From Tridacna crocea (lineage: Eukaryota; Mollusca; Bivalvia; Cardiida; Cardiidae), in assembly GCA_943736015.1 (NCBI GenBank), contig OX031063.1, positions 3,949,001 to 4,013,000 on the forward strand: a stretch of DNA of 64,000 nt, in the 5' to 3' direction. Positions 11,397 to 22,995 of this stretch are shown piece by piece. How positions within the stretch are numbered: the stretch's first letter is position 1; each line of letters begins with the position of its first letter. The translations under genes were made by a program, and so were the position numbers. The notes beneath the pieces were generated by a model. The model was not told the origin of the DNA. It worked only from the letters and a program-made list of their open reading frames with translations, and did not search any database.

Positions 11397-12164
11397 CAAA
11401 ATAGTCGGACGGAGTAAAAATAACTTAAAGGGATTTCTATATAAAACATTTAAAGGTACAGAAAACGTGAATGGATTGTCTTGCAACTGAACACATTTGG
11501 CCATTCCCAGATGAATAAGTCAAGCGAAGACGGAGGTGTAGATTAATACATTCATTCTAAACTATAAAGCATACCAGCAATTTATCCTTATCCCACCATG
11601 TTTTCTACGCTTTCAAAGACAAATTTCATCGTTTAAGCAACAGCTAATTTGTTGTCTGCCAATTCTTTCATTTTGATCGGTCAAAAAGAATAATGTGGAA
11701 GGGGTAAAACTACAAAATAACGCAAATTCAAAGTTCTTCTCACCAGAGAAAATCTTGCTGTGTAGATCCAAGATTAGACTGCACTTCTGGTGCTTAGTTC
11801 GGTTATCAGCATTTTCTTGTCTATCCACAATGTTTTCAGCAACCGTCTTCATGGTCGTTAGTTTAAACATAATTTATTTTACATCTAATGAGAAACAAGT
11901 TCTTACAACTTATACTAATCTCTCCCGATTCTGCTTCCTGGAAACTACGCCAGTATTCGCGCCGAATGTGTGGGCCAATGAAAAATCCCAAAGTTGAAAT
12001 TTTGGATTGTGCGGTAAAGGATAAGTTTTATCAAACATATTTTAAAGACTTTGCTTTCCTTTTCTAACAGTGCTCATGCTGCAACACATGTTATTTACAA
12101 GGATTTCTCTTAATGTTGACTCTTCATTATGTGCCCATGACTCATATTACATGTTTCATTTGTC

Positions 12165-12345
12165 TCCGATTCCTACTTTGTCCAGGGGAAAATAATAGAT
12201 TCTTACTTTGTGTAGGGATAATTCCAGAACTGAACCACGCCAGGTAGGATTTTTTGTTTTGCCCAGCAAAATGAGAATTCCTACTTTCCACAGGATAATT
12301 TAGGAGTTGTCCCGATTCCTACTTTGCGCAGAACATATATATGTA
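12165..12345. repeat. Inverted cluster of CTACTTTGTCC motifs
   Basis: At least four words of the form GATTCCTACTTTG(T/C)(C/G)C, the reverse complement of the cluster at 10225-10400. The two clusters could form a loose foldback about 2 kb across and may mark the ends of one element. Ends are not defined. Confidence 0.4.
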
Positions 12346-14433
12346 AGAACAAGACAATCTGAGCAATAACAGGATTGCCATATGAATGATTGTAATTTGC
12401 ATGACCTTTATGCCAAAAAGTGTGTAAATGACAAGAAAATTATAAGTACATGGTAAAACACAAAATGACCTTCATTTCAAAGTAAACATAAAAGGGAAAA
12501 AAATAGAAGATAAAAAAGAATAATGATAATAATTTAAGACTGACTTAAGCATACTATATCAAATCCAATATATCTCGTATCCAACATTTCTACGTAGCCT
12601 TCTTTTATAGTCATGGCACGATGTTTCATATTATTTCCTTGTTTCTTAATGCCAAGCACTTAACTTGACATGATTCGGAACAGGTAAGAAGGGAAAAGCA
12701 CCAACCAAAGTTTTTGTAACAAAAACATGAAGCCGCAAATATGGCTGGTAAGCATGAGAATGATGATGGTGAGTGAGCTGCTATCACTGTAACAATGTGG
12801 TCCTCCATAAGTGAATACTGACCAACAATGTGAGATAAAAGGTGCACCTGCCCAATTGAACTATCAAATCCAAATGAGAAATTCATCTTGGCAACTCACA
12901 CTGCTAGTAAATCACCTGATTACTTATTGTGTGTAAAAAGTGGCACGAGATTAACTAAGAATAACAAATCTCTGATTTTTGGCTGTGAACTTTTTCGGCA
13001 CCACGTATTTAATATCAACCTCTTTCAATGCCTGGAAATAATACTCCACCGAAACTCAGAAAGAGTTTCATAATGTTAGGCTTGACTAAACGAGCAGACG
13101 ACAGATCCGAGAACAGCCTGAATGTTCTGTGCAGTCTGATCTTGATTTATGTCGCCAGAAAGGCCTCTCTGTTTTTGACTATTACGCTTAAAGATTTAAA
13201 CTTTTTATACCATTGGCTGAGAGAACTAATTTATGTAATAACAAGTGAAAGCACCTTACATAGCATTCTTAGTAAATCAGATCAAGATATATTTTATTTT
13301 AAACGTTTTTGTAAACTTTTTAGATCCAAGGTACACAATTTATCAGTAGTTTCAGTGCTTTGATTTACAATAAAAGTTTCTGTCTTCTGTAATGAATATA
13401 ATTATTAAGACCATAAGCATGCTATAAAATGTAATATTTTTAATCTAAAATAAAGAAATGAACCAGATAGCTGTGAACTTTTCAACAATATAAAAAGTTC
13501 AAATGCATATTAAAGGTGGGTATTTTGATTTTTCACATCACACCAAATTAAAAATTATATATATCACTAAAATTTCTATGAAAACAATACAAATCATCAA
13601 CAATTAAGAATCATAGATTACAACAACAACAAAAAGATGTTTTTTTCCCTTAAAAGGTTACGTAGCTTCCTAAGGTATATTTTTAGACTTCCCGCCAAAA
13701 AACAAAAAAAAAAAAATCATTGTGGGAATGTCAAGTGATCGGCACGTAACTAATGCTGCTTAAAGTCCATAACATAACAAACATATAATTATTTTCCATA
13801 ATGTCTTCTTCGGATGCTATGTTTGAAGCTTTGTGTATTTCTGGAACGTTAATGAGCAAGTTCCTCATGTAAAAATAGAACGTGTTTGCCGTCGGTGTCG
13901 ACCTGTGCCGTGGCAAATCTCTAATTTCTCTTGTTGTCGGATGCTTTTCGACTGCTGGGGTTTTATGAATGAAAGTTAAAAGGCTTTGGGAGTAAACGGA
14001 TTATAATTTTGTATTTTTGTAAAATTTTCGCCCCAAATTCTGAAGGGTAACCTTCAATGAACTTTTGTTACATGTGTTTCCATTTTATCCACGAATATGA
14101 CAAAATGATACACAATAAATCTGAGAATGTCATTTGGGTTGCATCTAGGACGCATTCAAGGCATTTTGTTGTCAGGAAATTGTGCTTTGTCTGAACAATA
14201 TCCATGTAGTTTCTCAAACTATGATGTTTTGGAAGCTTGAATCATAAAAAGGAGCGCTGTCAGTGCTTTGATTTGCATTAAATGTTCTTTTGTTTTGTTA
14301 GAAATGCATAGAATTATCAAAATATAAGCTTATTACATCACCTGAGGTCATTTGGGACGTTCACAAGACATAAAAGTAAAAAAAAAATCAATAGAGGATC
14401 AACCAATAACGTTTGGGTTACAGATGCACTTGA

Positions 14434-14446
14434 TAACCTTTGACCT
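14434..14446 (-). promoter_or_regulatory. DR1-like site on the minus strand
   Basis: Read on the minus strand it is AGGTCA-A-AGGTTA, within an inverted copy of the repeat at 5388-5600. Confidence 0.3.
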
Positions 14447-15317
14447 CTATAACTCCCAAAAGCCCCACTCGCCAGGTGGCAGACTTTGGGAATTTGCTCA
14501 AGAGACCTTGGGGCTCAATAAAATCAGTCCCGAAAATTCCTCCTTGGCGTGGGGGTGATGGAGGCGGAGCAAACACCCTGCTGGCTCATAGTCTAGTAAG
14601 GTCATGCTTTAGTACTACGTCATGGCAAGTTCAAATTTTTGTACTTTGATATCATTGGCTCAGAGAAATAAATTGATGAAATGATAAGAGAAAGCACCGT
14701 ACATAGCATATATAATGTCTTCTTAGTAAATAAGATCAATATATATTTTATTTTAAAAATTTTTTGATCGTTTTTTAAAAGAAGTAACTTCAGCACTTTA
14801 ACTTGCACTAAAAGTTTCTGTTTACCGTAATGAATATAAAATTTTAAGACCATGAAAATAAGCATGCCATAAACTTTTTATACATTTTTTTTTATCTAAA
14901 ATAAGGAAATGAACCTGATAGTTGTTGACTTTTCAGCAATTGATATAAAAACTTTAAAATGTATATTAATGAACGTTTGTTATACGTGCTTCAATTTTAA
15001 CCACAAATATGACAAATTGATACACAGTAAATCTGAAAATGTCATATGTGTTGCTTCTAGGATGCACTCAAGGCATTTTGTTTTCAAGAAAATGTGCTTT
15101 ATCTGAAAAATATCCATGTAGTTTCTCTGATTATGATAATTTAGAAGCTTGATTAATGACAGGTAGCGCTGTCAGTGCTTTGATTTGCATTAAATGGTCT
15201 TTTATTTTTATCTAAATATAAGCTTTTTACATCACCTGAGGTCGTTTGGGACTTTCAAAAGTTATGAAATTCCCAAAGAAATGTCAACTGATGGTCAATT
15301 AATAAAGGTGAACTTGA

Positions 15318-15330
15318 TGAACTTTGACCT
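15318..15330 (-). promoter_or_regulatory. DR1-like site on the minus strand
   Basis: Read on the minus strand it is AGGTCA-A-AGTTCA, identical to the U2 site at 8816-8828, in the last inverted copy of the repeat. Confidence 0.3.
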
Positions 15331-15474
15331 CTACAACTTCCAAACGCCTCACTCGCCAGGTGGCAGACTTTCAGAATTTCCTCAGAAAACCTTGGGGCTC
15401 AAGAAAATTATAGCCCCGAAAATCCCCCGCAGTGGGTGGCGAACACCTTGCTGGCTCATAGTCTAATTTCAGTC

Positions 15475-15650
15475 GCCACTTATGCCTCTCACTTGTATGT
15501 GAGAAAAGTAGATATAATCAATGCCTTGGAAAGAAAGTTGTGCCAGTAATGGTGTCAGAAAGCTAGGAAATACACGCTTCGGTGCACTGACCACCGTCTA
15601 ATGACCGAAGCTAAATTGGCGTTAAACTCCAATACTAACAAATATCTCAA
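15475..15650 (+). mobile_element. 5'-truncated SINE
   Basis: Carries the body and tail words of the SINE at 28346-28610 ('ttggaaagaaagttgtg', 'gtgtcagaaagctaggaaa', 'ggcgttaaactccaata') but lacks the tRNA-like head. It is more diverged than the full-length copies, so it is an older insertion. Confidence 0.7.
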
Positions 15651-16263
15651 TTGCCTTACTATAAATGAGCCATGCTCTGTGAAAAGGAGACTGAATGCAT
15701 CTTCAAAAAGTATTGAATCATTCCAGCCTGCGTAGTCAACGAAAATTTGGAATTTAATGAAATTTTTATGGCGAACTTACTTAAGCTTACTGTGACTGCC
15801 AATATCAATCTGGCTATAAAACGATTCAATTCAGTACGATTTTATTCGGACGTGCCTTCGGTGCATATTCGCTTATCTCAGCACGCTGTTATTATTGTAC
15901 CCTATGACCGTTACGAAAGCACGTAAATGAAGGTCAAGTTGATTTTTTTCTTTAAAAACACGTTTCATTTTCTTCAGTTCAAAAATTATACAGTATTCAA
16001 AATAACAATAACAAGTAAAACGCACATAAAACGGCTCTCACGGAAACAGACGAAGTGTGCCGAAGCTTTTTTTCTCGGCTGAACATTTAATACAGCGCTA
16101 TGAATACCTCAGCATATCGTTACAAAAATGTCGTCTACTGACGTGTACCTATTTTATGTAATTGTTTAACAAACGACAAAATTTAAGACTGATCCAAATT
16201 GAAAACATTTTCCGACGACAAACTAAACGTGACTCAAAAATTGACATTTGTTCTGGGAAGGTA

Positions 16264-16327
16264 GAAAACATTGTGGGACAAAGAGAAAATGCTGGTTAAC
16301 AGCATTTTCTCCTTTTCTCATGATGTT
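16264..16327. repeat. Hairpin of the GCTGGTAACCAGC family
   Basis: Palindrome around GCTGGTTAACAGC with arms 'gaaaacattgtggg' and 'ctcatgatgtt'. Same family as 33961-34182. Confidence 0.65.
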
Positions 16328-16728
16328 ATCAAGCCTTCCTTTTCAGGATCTTGAAACCAGGGATTGTTTGGAGGGTTAAGATTTTCTATAATGTAATGTT
16401 TTGGGTGTATTTCCTTTCACATTTCGACTCAGGTGTTGATGATAAATCGTTGACTATTTAACGGATGACTGACCTACACTTAGATCTATCAAAATAATTG
16501 CTGGGTATATATGTTTACATTTACCCTACCGTTCAGCGCATTAATCTTAAAAGCAAAAACTTTCAAATTTCTGTTTGACAAAACAAATTTTGAATTTACT
16601 GATAATCTGTGTTTTAACTCTGAAAAGTGAGATTGGGGAAAGGATCAAAAATGCATTTATTGATTCCGCCTCTACTACGCATGAATGTGTGAAAACGAGA
16701 TATAAACCAGTAACCAGGGCTCGATATA

Positions 16729-17241
16729 CACTGCTCAAAAAATTAAAGGGTCACACGCCCTCGACTTCAATTGCAAGATTATTAATTCAGAACGGGACAA
16801 TGCCAATAATTTTCTGCTCAAAAGTTCATTCAGTGTTAACTGTAAAATTTCAGAACAGGCAAAACAATCTAGTCTGCACAAAAGATGTATGGGCTTTTCC
16901 TGTCAAAGTCGGGTTTTTTATATGCCACAAATGCTTTTCAGAGAATCAGAGGAGTCATTGTTTGATCTCGCCCACTTCTTTCATTAGAGTTGACAAGAAT
17001 GAACAAAACATTGGAAAAAATATGAGCTGTTTAACAAAGTACAAAGAAAACAAATTTCTTGATTTTCTTCTTACCATGGCTTATCAGCATTTAAGATTAA
17101 ACAAACAAGAAAACTATTGAGCCATTTTTTTCTGGTAAGAATGTAAGCTGGTAGTTTTCAGAGCACAAAGGCCGGGTGTTTAGCAAAGTGAAAGATTTGA
17201 ATTTCAACATTTGTTTGAACCTTTAATTCTTTTGAGCAGTG
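16729..17241. mobile_element. 513-bp MITE with CACTGCTCAAAA terminal repeats
   Basis: The left end CACTGCTCAAAAAATTAAAG and the right end (reverse complement CACTGCTCAAAAGAATTAAAG) form terminal inverted repeats of about 20 bp. TA dinucleotides at 16727-16728 and 17242-17243 look like a TA target duplication, as in Tc1/mariner-type elements. The B2 block shows the empty site near 38848 ('tcgatatacgtctgg'), so insertion followed the B1/B2 split. It has no transposase and is non-autonomous. It sits about 170 bp before the B1 start codon. Confidence 0.8.
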
Positions 17242-17412
17242 TAATTATGTTAATCACGACTACTTGGGTTTGATATCTATAGAGTATGTAACGTGGCAAT
17301 TTGTTTAATAGTCTGGATATAGAGCCAGGAGAATATCTGGTAATTTCTAGAATTACAATTCATACGGTAGATCTAATTTAAACACACTGTCAGGGAACGT
17401 ATAATCAACAAT

Positions 17413-19431
17413 ATGGCAGAGAAATCTGTTTCTAACAGGTATTCAAAGGTAAAGACGGAATTCCTTTGTGACGTGTGTCAGGTAGATGGTAAATTCGACA
17501 ATGTTTCTACAGCTGTTACATTCTGTGTTGACTGTATGGATTGCCTGTGTAAGGACTGTATGGATAATCACTCGAGAAATGAGGCGCTGAAGACCCATAA
17601 AACTTTGGCCAAGGAGAGCTTCACTTCAAGGTTAACTCCGACAATGTTGCAGGAACTAAAGAGTGTCACACACTGTTCTGTACATGAAGTGCAGTTTGAT
17701 TACATTTGTGAGGACCATGGGGAGTTGATATGCCATTTATGTGCAAGGAAAAATCACCGATCCTGTACTAAAATATATAAGATTCAGTTTTCACCAGAGT
17801 CAGCACACCAAGAAGCAGAGAAAATAAGAAACCATTTACAAAATTTAAGGTTAAGGCGAAGAAAATATACTGAAGTAATCACTGAAATTGAAAGACAATG
17901 TAAATTACGGAAAAACATTTTTAAACAAATCCAATCTGTCCTAGAACAAACTGACAACAACGAGGAAAAAAGCACAATCGGAGTTGGCAAAGAAATTGAG
18001 TACCAACAAACAAGCGTGGCTACTGTGGTAGGGGAAGATGATCTTGGTATACACGAGGAACGCTTATTGGCTGTTCTAGATTTAGATTATGACGAAAAGA
18101 CATTACTTGTGTCAAAACATATTGAAATGTCAACAACTGATCAAAAACATAATTGTGAAATTGATGAACTTACAGATGGTAATGAAGATGTCCTGTCCGA
18201 AATCTCTCGGAATGCCCAGCGCTTACAAACACTTCAAGATATCGTCACTGAATTAGTTTGCACATCATACATGTCATTGCATAGTGGCATGACTACTGAT
18301 AAAAAAGAGAGCCTTCTTGGTATCGATGTTAAGCCTGTTAAGGAAATGCCTGATTCTATAGCACTTCGGGATTATGAGACAGATTCAAATTCATATGCAG
18401 CTTCCTCGTCAGATGCTGATATAGAAGCCTGTTGTAGCCCGTCTAAAAGGCCCCAAATCCCAAACTGCAAGTCTTTAAACGTGTCCACGTCGACACAGAC
18501 CATATGTGTTCCGAAATTGGATCGTGAGGTCCAAACAGGATCGGAACCTACCGTGGTGGCCAGATTGCCTTTGACAAGACGAGGATTAGCATTTTTTGGT
18601 TCGTACGACTGTCTTTGTTACCTTGATATCCATCCTCATTGCGAAATTTCAGGTGTTGTAGTGCTAAAAAGTCAGAGAGTGGTCATTACTGATGAGTTAA
18701 ATCGCACAATAAAAGTATATGATGACAATTTCCAATTTCAATTCGCATCAATACTTGATGGTCAACCGGTAGACCTGTGTGTAGCAAATCAAGACTCTGA
18801 AACTGTTGCTGTATCATTCGGGACAAAAAGACTTCAGATATACTCCATTCAGGCTAATAAAATTCTGTCTATGAGAGGGTTGAACTTGGGTCTATTCTGT
18901 AGGGGAATTTGTCACGTGTCCCAAGACATCGTTGGACTGTTGGCCACAAGGCGCAAGGTATTTGATAGAACCGGTTGGACGATATCGTTAACGGAATCCG
19001 ATACATTTGAAATACAATATAGGAATGTTTTAGACGGTGAAATATCCATGACAATAAATGGTTTTAATAAAGGGGTCCGAGATGCATTCTGGATTCAAGT
19101 AGGTAGTAATAAGGATTCTATAACAATAGCGGAGCAAAACCAGATAAGCACCTTTAATGTAGATGGTAACAGGAAGTGGATTTACAGGTCTACCAAACAC
19201 AATCAGCTAACTCGCGCCAGAGGTATGACTAAGGATTCAGAGGGCAACATCTACGCAGCTGGTTTTAAATCCAATAATGTGCACCAGCTATCTTCTCGTG
19301 ACTACAGGTGTAGCAGAGTGATTATCCCTAACATAGAGTCACCTACAAGTATCGAGTATGATCCATACCTAGAGCGGCTGATCGTGGGCTGTTATGGAAG
19401 TACACATTTATCTGTATATAGATTCACCTAA
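17413..19431 (+). CDS. TRIM-like B-box/coiled-coil protein with C-terminal beta-propeller (B1, intact)
   Basis: Single uninterrupted exon of 672 aa. B-box1: C19, C22, C38, C41, C46, C49, H53, H62. B-box2: C88, H91, C99, H102, C107, C110, H115, C118. A basic, charged helical stretch at about 130-200 fits a coiled coil. An acidic, Ser/Thr-rich linker follows to about 385. Residues about 390-672 are repeating beta-strand blades ('VVITDELNRTIKVYD', 'MTKDSEGNIYAAG'), NHL/WD-like. There is no RING before B-box1, so direct E3 activity is not expected. Relatives in the TRIM2/TRIM56/TRIM71 group act in ubiquitin signalling, RNA binding or antiviral defence; the role here is inferred only from architecture. 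The ATG is in a good context (AACAATATGG) shared with the copies at 39000 and 63746. A 513-bp MITE lies just upstream. Confidence 0.85.
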   Translation: MAEKSVSNRYSKVKTEFLCDVCQVDGKFDNVSTAVTFCVDCMDCLCKDCMDNHSRNEALKTHKTLAKESFTSRLTPTMLQELKSVTHCSVHEVQFDYICEDHGELICHLCARKNHRSCTKIYKIQFSPESAHQEAEKIRNHLQNLRLRRRKYTEVITEIERQCKLRKNIFKQIQSVLEQTDNNEEKSTIGVGKEIEYQQTSVATVVGEDDLGIHEERLLAVLDLDYDEKTLLVSKHIEMSTTDQKHNCEIDELTDGNEDVLSEISRNAQRLQTLQDIVTELVCTSYMSLHSGMTTDKKESLLGIDVKPVKEMPDSIALRDYETDSNSYAASSSDADIEACCSPSKRPQIPNCKSLNVSTSTQTICVPKLDREVQTGSEPTVVARLPLTRRGLAFFGSYDCLCYLDIHPHCEISGVVVLKSQRVVITDELNRTIKVYDDNFQFQFASILDGQPVDLCVANQDSETVAVSFGTKRLQIYSIQANKILSMRGLNLGLFCRGICHVSQDIVGLLATRRKVFDRTGWTISLTESDTFEIQYRNVLDGEISMTINGFNKGVRDAFWIQVGSNKDSITIAEQNQISTFNVDGNRKWIYRSTKHNQLTRARGMTKDSEGNIYAAGFKSNNVHQLSSRDYRCSRVIIPNIESPTSIEYDPYLERLIVGCYGSTHLSVYRFT

Positions 19432-20139
19432 CTGGGTTATCAATCTATATGGTTTAGAACATCCAGCGTCTGTCTATCCATTCTCTAATCCACCCCATGC
19501 ACAGTCGAAATCAGAGAGTGACTTTTAAATATCTGCTGAAAACTTTCTACACGCACAAACAATTCTAAACGGTCACTTTTAAGCCGGAATTCCCAGAAGA
19601 CCTCTTCTGGAAACCTCTGTCCAAAAAAGACACGGTTCATTTAGTTCGATTTTTGGAGAATGATTGACCAGTGTAAAAGCATACTCCAGACTAACTTTGA
19701 ATAGAATTTGTCAAGTTGTTTTCTGGAATGAAGTTATGAAACATTCATTCACTTAACATTGAAAAGTGAATAATCATTTTTTTAAGTTCATGCTCCCTCT
19801 CTTTACTCATATTTTGTGAAGATGATTATGTTATGGTTTTCCTGACTGCTGACAAAATTTCATTTACAGTATGTAGGCTTATCTTTTTAGCCTGGTGTCT
19901 CTATAGACAGCTAGCATGCACAAACAATGTGTTTTCCCTTTCTTGAAAAAGAGACGCCCTCTATCGGCAAAATCGAGAATCATTTTATAACAATACATCG
20001 CTGACGTCCAGTCATACATGTATGTGGTAAGTTGTTTATATTTACCCCTCTAATACTTGGTCAAATTTACAAAGAAAATGAAAGTGGTCGGTCAGAAGTT
20101 TTGCCAGGCACCCTGCGCTGACTGCTTACATTATCAAAT
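19432..20139. other. 3' flank of B1, gene-free
   Basis: No coding sequence. Part of it (about 19560-20090) has no counterpart after B2, so it is either an insertion here or a deletion there. AATAAA at 20137-20142 is the clearest polyadenylation hexamer, about 700 bp after the stop. Confidence 0.5.
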
Positions 20140-21188
20140 AAATATACAGGATAGATACATGAATATGCATTTGTTGATGGGCTATCCTTGAATGGTAAAA
20201 ATGTATATGAGCCATGCTATGTGAAAAAGGTACCTAATGCATCTGCAAAAGGTATCGTCCATGGTCCTTGAATGATAAAATGTATATGATCGATGCTCTG
20301 TGGAAAGTGTGCTTAATGAATCTGCAAACAGTATCGGCACAGGATAAGCCTGCGCAGTCCGCAGCTGACCAGGGCCAAAACATTTTGGTATTTGACAATT
20401 TTCTGCCTGTCAAAGGACCAGTCTACCTTTGAATTCAGTCAGCTTTTAGACAATCTGGATTTCATGGATTAGTAACAATGTGATGACTTGTTAATGATCA
20501 CGCATTAAGCCCCCTTTTGAAAGAGCATGATTCATATACATATGAACGGTGCTCAGGAAAAAGGGGGTCTGATGTATCTCTGTGGTGCATTATACCAAAC
20601 AATGTATCTCATAGTTACGTAGGTACATAAAATGAAGTTTGTCAAACAATCGAGTAAACGTATTGAATGGTCCTTGGACATGCAGAGAATTTACTAGCAA
20701 CAACAACAAAAATCGAACTATATCAGCGTGCGTGGACTGCGCAAGCTGACTCGGGTCAATACCTTTTGCTGATCCATTGAACCCCCTTTTTACAGATCAT
20801 GACTCGTACATAGACACTTCACAAAAATTGTACAGACAGGCCCGAGTAAATTATAAGTAGAACACTTATTTGTTAAATTATCTATGCAAAAATCTATTAC
20901 GTGACTTGAGTCCTCCTAGCCAATAGTGTTTATGAAACAACACAGTAAGTTTTTTTTCTCTCCTCAACCGTATACGTTACCTTAAAAGTCAGATTCGTTT
21001 GATAAAGAATTTAAAATTTTACATTAACTATACGATATGCAGACTGATAAAGATTTCATCCATACTTAAATCCAACTGTTAGTGTGATAGGTTATTATTT
21101 GTGAGATGTTCGTGAGAGAGTGTGTCACGTGTCATTCATATTATATGTATAATTATGTTGTATGATGAAAAGCTGTGTTTAATTCAAA

Positions 21189-21218
21189 TTCATTCATTCA
21201 TTCATTCATTCATTCATT
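21189..21218. repeat. (ATTC)n microsatellite
   Basis: About seven tandem ATTC units. In C2 the equivalent site carries a MITE insertion (41941-42163). Confidence 0.9.
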
Positions 21219-21223
21219 ATATT

Positions 21224-21413
21224 TACCCTCATCCTGCTAGATAAGTAAAATGAAACTTTCAATCCGCTGGTAATAATATCTAAATAATGCTATCTTAAAA
21301 TTATATCGGGAGAAAACATATCTTTTAATCAGACAGTGTGGATCCAAGATCAGACTGCAATTGCTGTGCAGTCTGATCTTGATCTACACTGTCGCACTTA
21401 GCAGTAAGGGTTA
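21224..21413. mobile_element. MITE, TAACCCTTAxCCTGCT family (C1)
   Basis: Ends 'accctcatcctgcta' and 'agcagtaagggtta' form imperfect terminal inverted repeats. The centre (about 21338-21396) is a strong palindrome: GATCCAAGATCAGACTGCA, a loop, then TGCAGTCTGATCTTGATC. Orthologous to 42193-42382. Confidence 0.75.
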
Positions 21414-21419
21414 AACTCT

Positions 21420-21960
21420 CTTCCAAACAACAAACTTTAAGACTTGTTCAAATTGAAAACCATTGCAGACAACAAATTATCTGTGGCTGAAATGAGGAAT
21501 TGCTACTTGAAATGTTGAAATACATTGAGGGTACAGGAGGAAACGGGCCTACTAGTAACCTGATTTTTCTCATTTTTTACTGCAATGTTTTTGAAATTCT
21601 CCCTGCACTCAATTGCAGACAAATTAATTGTGGCTGAAATAAAGGAATTGCTACTTGAAATGTTGAAATATTTTGAGGGTAAAGGATAAAATAGGCCTAC
21701 TAGTTACCTGCATTTTCTCATTTTTACTGCAATTTTTTCGAAAGTCTCCCTGCACTCAATTGCAGACAACAAACTAACTATTGCTGAAATAAAGGAATTG
21801 CTACTTGAAATGTTGAGATAAGTTGGGGGTAAAGGAAGAAACAGGCCTACTAGTAACCTGCATTTTCTCATTTTTACTGCAATGTTTTTGAAAGTCTCCC
21901 TGCACTCAATTGCAGATAACAAATGAATTGTGGCTAAAATAAAAGATTTGAAATATCAAA
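21420..21960 (+). repeat. Tandem array of about 148-bp units (about 3.5 copies)
   Basis: The word 'ggaattgctacttgaaatg' recurs at spacings of about 148-150 bp. Each unit also holds 'cctactagtaacctg', 'tttttactgcaatg' and 'ctccctgcactcaattgcag'. The unit looks like a MITE of the GGTAACC hairpin type that has gone tandem. C2 has one unit more (42420-43050). Confidence 0.8.
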
Positions 21961-22174
21961 TAGTGAATACGTTCATGGAATAGGATAAGAAAAGGATTTA
22001 AGATTTTGTAAGAGTGTTTTGGGTGTTCGTCAATCTACATGTAACGCAGCGGTGTACGGAGAGTTGGGTCGATACCCATTGTAAAGTTATATAAACCGGT
22101 ATGTTCGGATGGTAAAATAGTTTTTAAGCATACTCGAAATGAAAATATAACATTATCTACAATTGCTAATGATG

Positions 22175-22769
22175 CTATGTGTAACAATTACTTAGGTTCT
22201 TCCTGTTTGTTTCTGAAAGTCAAGAACTTATTAAGCACGCATGGCTTAGCGTACGTATGGGACGACCCTAAAGCCGTGAACCCAAAAACTTTATCCCAGT
22301 TTTCAAACAATGTTTAGTTGATGATTTCTTTTCAGAAATGGGGCGTATTTTCGTTTCTCTGTATAAACACATAAAAATTCATTTCACATTCGAGAATTAT
22401 CCGATTACAGTCATGAGCAGAGAGTTAAGAATAAGTTCGACCAAATTTAGGGTATCAGTACATGGGCTAAAAAGAGATTCCGGTAAGTTTGCGGGTCAAA
22501 CTACACAACGTAGAGCGAGACTCTGTGCATATTGTAACTCAAGTGAATTAGAAGACGAATTTCATTTTGCCCCTGTTTGTCTCCTTCATTTAGATATTCG
22601 TAAGCAATATATTAAACAGGCATATTTTAAAAGACCAAGAATTATGAAACTTGTTAGCCTTTTAAATACAAACTCACACAGAGAACTTATTAACTTCTGT
22701 AAATACTTAAACATAGCACTTAAAAGGCGCAAAGCAACATCCATTGATAATGATCGAATGATAAGATGA
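22175..22769 (+). pseudogene. LINE ORF2 C-terminal remnant (C1)
   Basis: Homologous to the open copy at 43302-43892 but with a frameshift near 22280. The open part (22338-22769) encodes a tail with the zinc-binding pattern CAYC...HFAPVC, seen at the C-terminus of ORF2 in Jockey/CR1-like LINEs of bivalves. There is no RT domain beside it. Dead fragment, co-duplicated with block C. Confidence 0.65.
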
Positions 22770-22995
22770 TTGGTGGGTGACTGGTCGACCCGTTTATCAT
22801 GCGGACGGCCGGGCGCCTGATGAACTGATCCGTTTCTTTGTTAATGCCTGCGATCGTCCTTTCGATCGGGCGCTCGCTCATTCGTTCAGTCACTTGTTCA
22901 ATCATCCATTTGTTCGCTCATGTCCCAGCCCATTCTTTTGTTTATCAATACATGTACATTGTGTATCGGTTTAATATTGATCCAGTCCTTCATTT

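Larger units (their letters stand above)
8686..13195 (+). repeat. Tandem duplication unit U2 (with insertions)
   Basis: Second copy of U1 with two extra stretches, 10405-11396 (LINE tail) and about 11570-12350. Homology resumes after each. No coding sequence is supported: the open stretches are not conserved with U1 and have no recognisable domain. Confidence 0.7.
13200..15467 (+). repeat. Second tandem duplication, about 0.9-1.4 kb units
   Basis: 13200-14595 and 14640-15467 share long collinear stretches: 'accattggctgagag' / 'atcattggctcagag', 'aaaagtttctgt', 'gcattcaaggcattttgtt' / 'cactcaaggcattttgtt', and 'gcgctgtcagtgctttgatt'. Each unit ends in an inverted copy of the DR1 repeat and 'ctggctcatagtcta'. 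Nothing coding is recognised. Confidence 0.7.
15830..20090 (+). repeat. Segmental duplication block B1
   Basis: Homologous to 37640-39990 (B2) and to 56170-56435 plus 63377 onward (B3). Shared 5' markers are 'cctcggtgc' / 'cttcggtgcatattcg', the 'tttaccctaccgttcag' stretch near 16520, and 'gcaaaaactttcaaa'. The gene at 17413 occupies its 3' half. 19432-20090 is gene-free and partly absent from B2. Confidence 0.75.

Noticed and set aside
16575..17120. 181-codon open stretch before the B1 gene
   Set aside because: It begins at TTG, crosses the left end of a MITE that is absent from B2, and has no recognisable domain.
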